Below, one piece after another: positions 63,494-64,000 of a stretch of 64,000 nucleotides of DNA. Origin of the DNA: Betaproteobacteria bacterium. GTDB taxonomy: Bacteria; Pseudomonadota; Gammaproteobacteria; Burkholderiales; Rhodocyclaceae. The notes under the pieces are model-generated. The model was given only the letters and a program-made list of their open reading frames with translations. It was not told where the DNA came from and did no database searches. The stretch spans positions 819,001-883,000 of the forward strand of contig JADJXY010000002.1 of assembly GCA_016720065.1 (NCBI GenBank), read 5' to 3'. Numbering within the stretch: position 1 is the stretch's first letter; every line of letters starts with the position of its first letter. The position numbers and the translations under genes were made by a program.

Positions 63494-64000
63494 GAGGCTG
63501 TAGAAAAACCCATTTTTCCAACCCCTGCCCCGCATTGGCAGGATTTTTTGCAGGCGGGTGGCGGCCGGTTGGAATCCGGGGTGAAGCGGTGGAAATGCTG
63601 ATCGCGAGCCAGCGGCGGGGGCCGGAAGGCGGTGCTTGGGAGATTGGGGAGAAGTCACGCGGGCCGTTCATCGGCTGATCCTCATCCGGCGTACCCATGG
63701 TGGGCCAGCTTTTCGATGTTTAGGACCACGCACTAGAGCTACCACCGTCCCTCCACCCTGTCCCGCCCCCGCACTGTACAACGCTCCATCCGCTCGTTGC
63801 CCCGCACGTTGCCGAACACCGGCTCCACGGTGGCGAAACGCCGGCCATAGCGGCGCCGGCCTTCCTCGCTGTCGATGGCCTGCTTCATCCGGTCGGTATG
63901 GCTCTCCGTGGCGCCGGGCGCCTTGCCCCGGAAGAAACAGACCTGTCGGACCAGGGTCTTCTCCGGGGTTCTCAGGCATCGCGCCCGCAGTTCGCAGGGC
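63494..64000 (-). mobile_element. IS1182-type insertion sequence, copy 4 (continues beyond window)
   Basis: Begins with the same GAGGCTGTAG terminus next to an attC core and in the same orientation. Only about 507 bases are in the window. It is nearly identical to copy 1 except for a cluster of about 15 substitutions at 63720-63800. Confidence 0.85.
63682..64000 (-). pseudogene. Transposase fragment of IS copy 4 with premature stop
   Basis: The C-terminal part of the transposase, open at the right edge. A substitution makes TAG at 63733-63735 where copy 1 has a tyrosine codon, 17 codons before the normal stop. The damage lies in the cluster of substitutions; the flanking sequence is almost unchanged. 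Confidence 0.75.

Overview
The window looks like the chromosome of a GC-rich betaproteobacterium, probably of the Rhodocyclales type. That placement is an inference from gene content (c-type cytochrome maturation, haem proteins, propeller proteins, molybdenum-cofactor genes, the mltG-tmk-holB-pilZ-tatD operon) and from strong G/C third-position use; no rRNA is present to confirm it.

1-11.6 kb: redox and signalling genes. The end of ccmH and ccmI are followed by a DUF3365 haem protein, a TlpA-like lipoprotein and a Sel1 protein. Next come a membrane histidine kinase with its sigma-54-dependent regulator and a tight run of a Sel1 protein, a small cytochrome c and two beta-propeller proteins. 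A divergent SPASM-domain protein lacks the radical SAM cysteines. 11.9-14 kb: gltX is co-oriented with tRNA-Ala, tRNA-Glu and tRNA-Asp, ending at a strong hairpin; tRNA-Val lies on the other strand. 14-25 kb: a DinG/YoaA helicase, an ATP-grasp-like protein, mobB, moeA, moaD and moaE, then asmA-like and clpB with a heat-shock-type promoter. 25-45.5 kb: mostly housekeeping genes, including a seven-gene minus-strand operon (mltG, tmk, holB, pilZ, tatD, ankyrin protein, hemerythrin), ygfZ, tadA, an L,D-transpeptidase, sodC, moaA, typA, a NYN/OST-HTH protein, vapBC, a truncated globin and a YgiQ-type radical SAM protein. 45.7-50.6 kb: a partner-switching module (STAS protein, metallo-beta-lactamase-fold protein, CHASE2-PP2C phosphatase, OmpA lipoprotein, FecR protein, RsbW-like kinase). 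50.8-52.6 kb: ferredoxin-NADP reductase and a divergent LysR regulator.

52.68 kb to the right edge is the most unusual part: the distal end of an integron gene-cassette array reading on the minus strand. Each cassette is one or two small genes of mostly unknown function, followed by a palindromic attC site whose first core usually overlaps or abuts the stop codon. No integrase or attI lies in the window. Four copies of one 1.79-kb IS (IS1182/DUF772-type transposase) sit in this array. Every copy is at the same point, the GTT of an attC core where integron integrase cuts, with a 3-bp GTT/AAC repeat and in the same orientation. Copy 1 has an intact transposase, copies 2 and 3 are frameshifted, and copy 4 runs off the window with a premature stop. 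A separate IS630-type element sits inside one cassette and separates two genes that originally overlapped.

Three diverged copies of a roughly 150-bp intergenic repeat (6.4, 36.1 and 50.6 kb) are also present. The best copy has terminal inverted repeats that begin like those of the attC-targeting IS.
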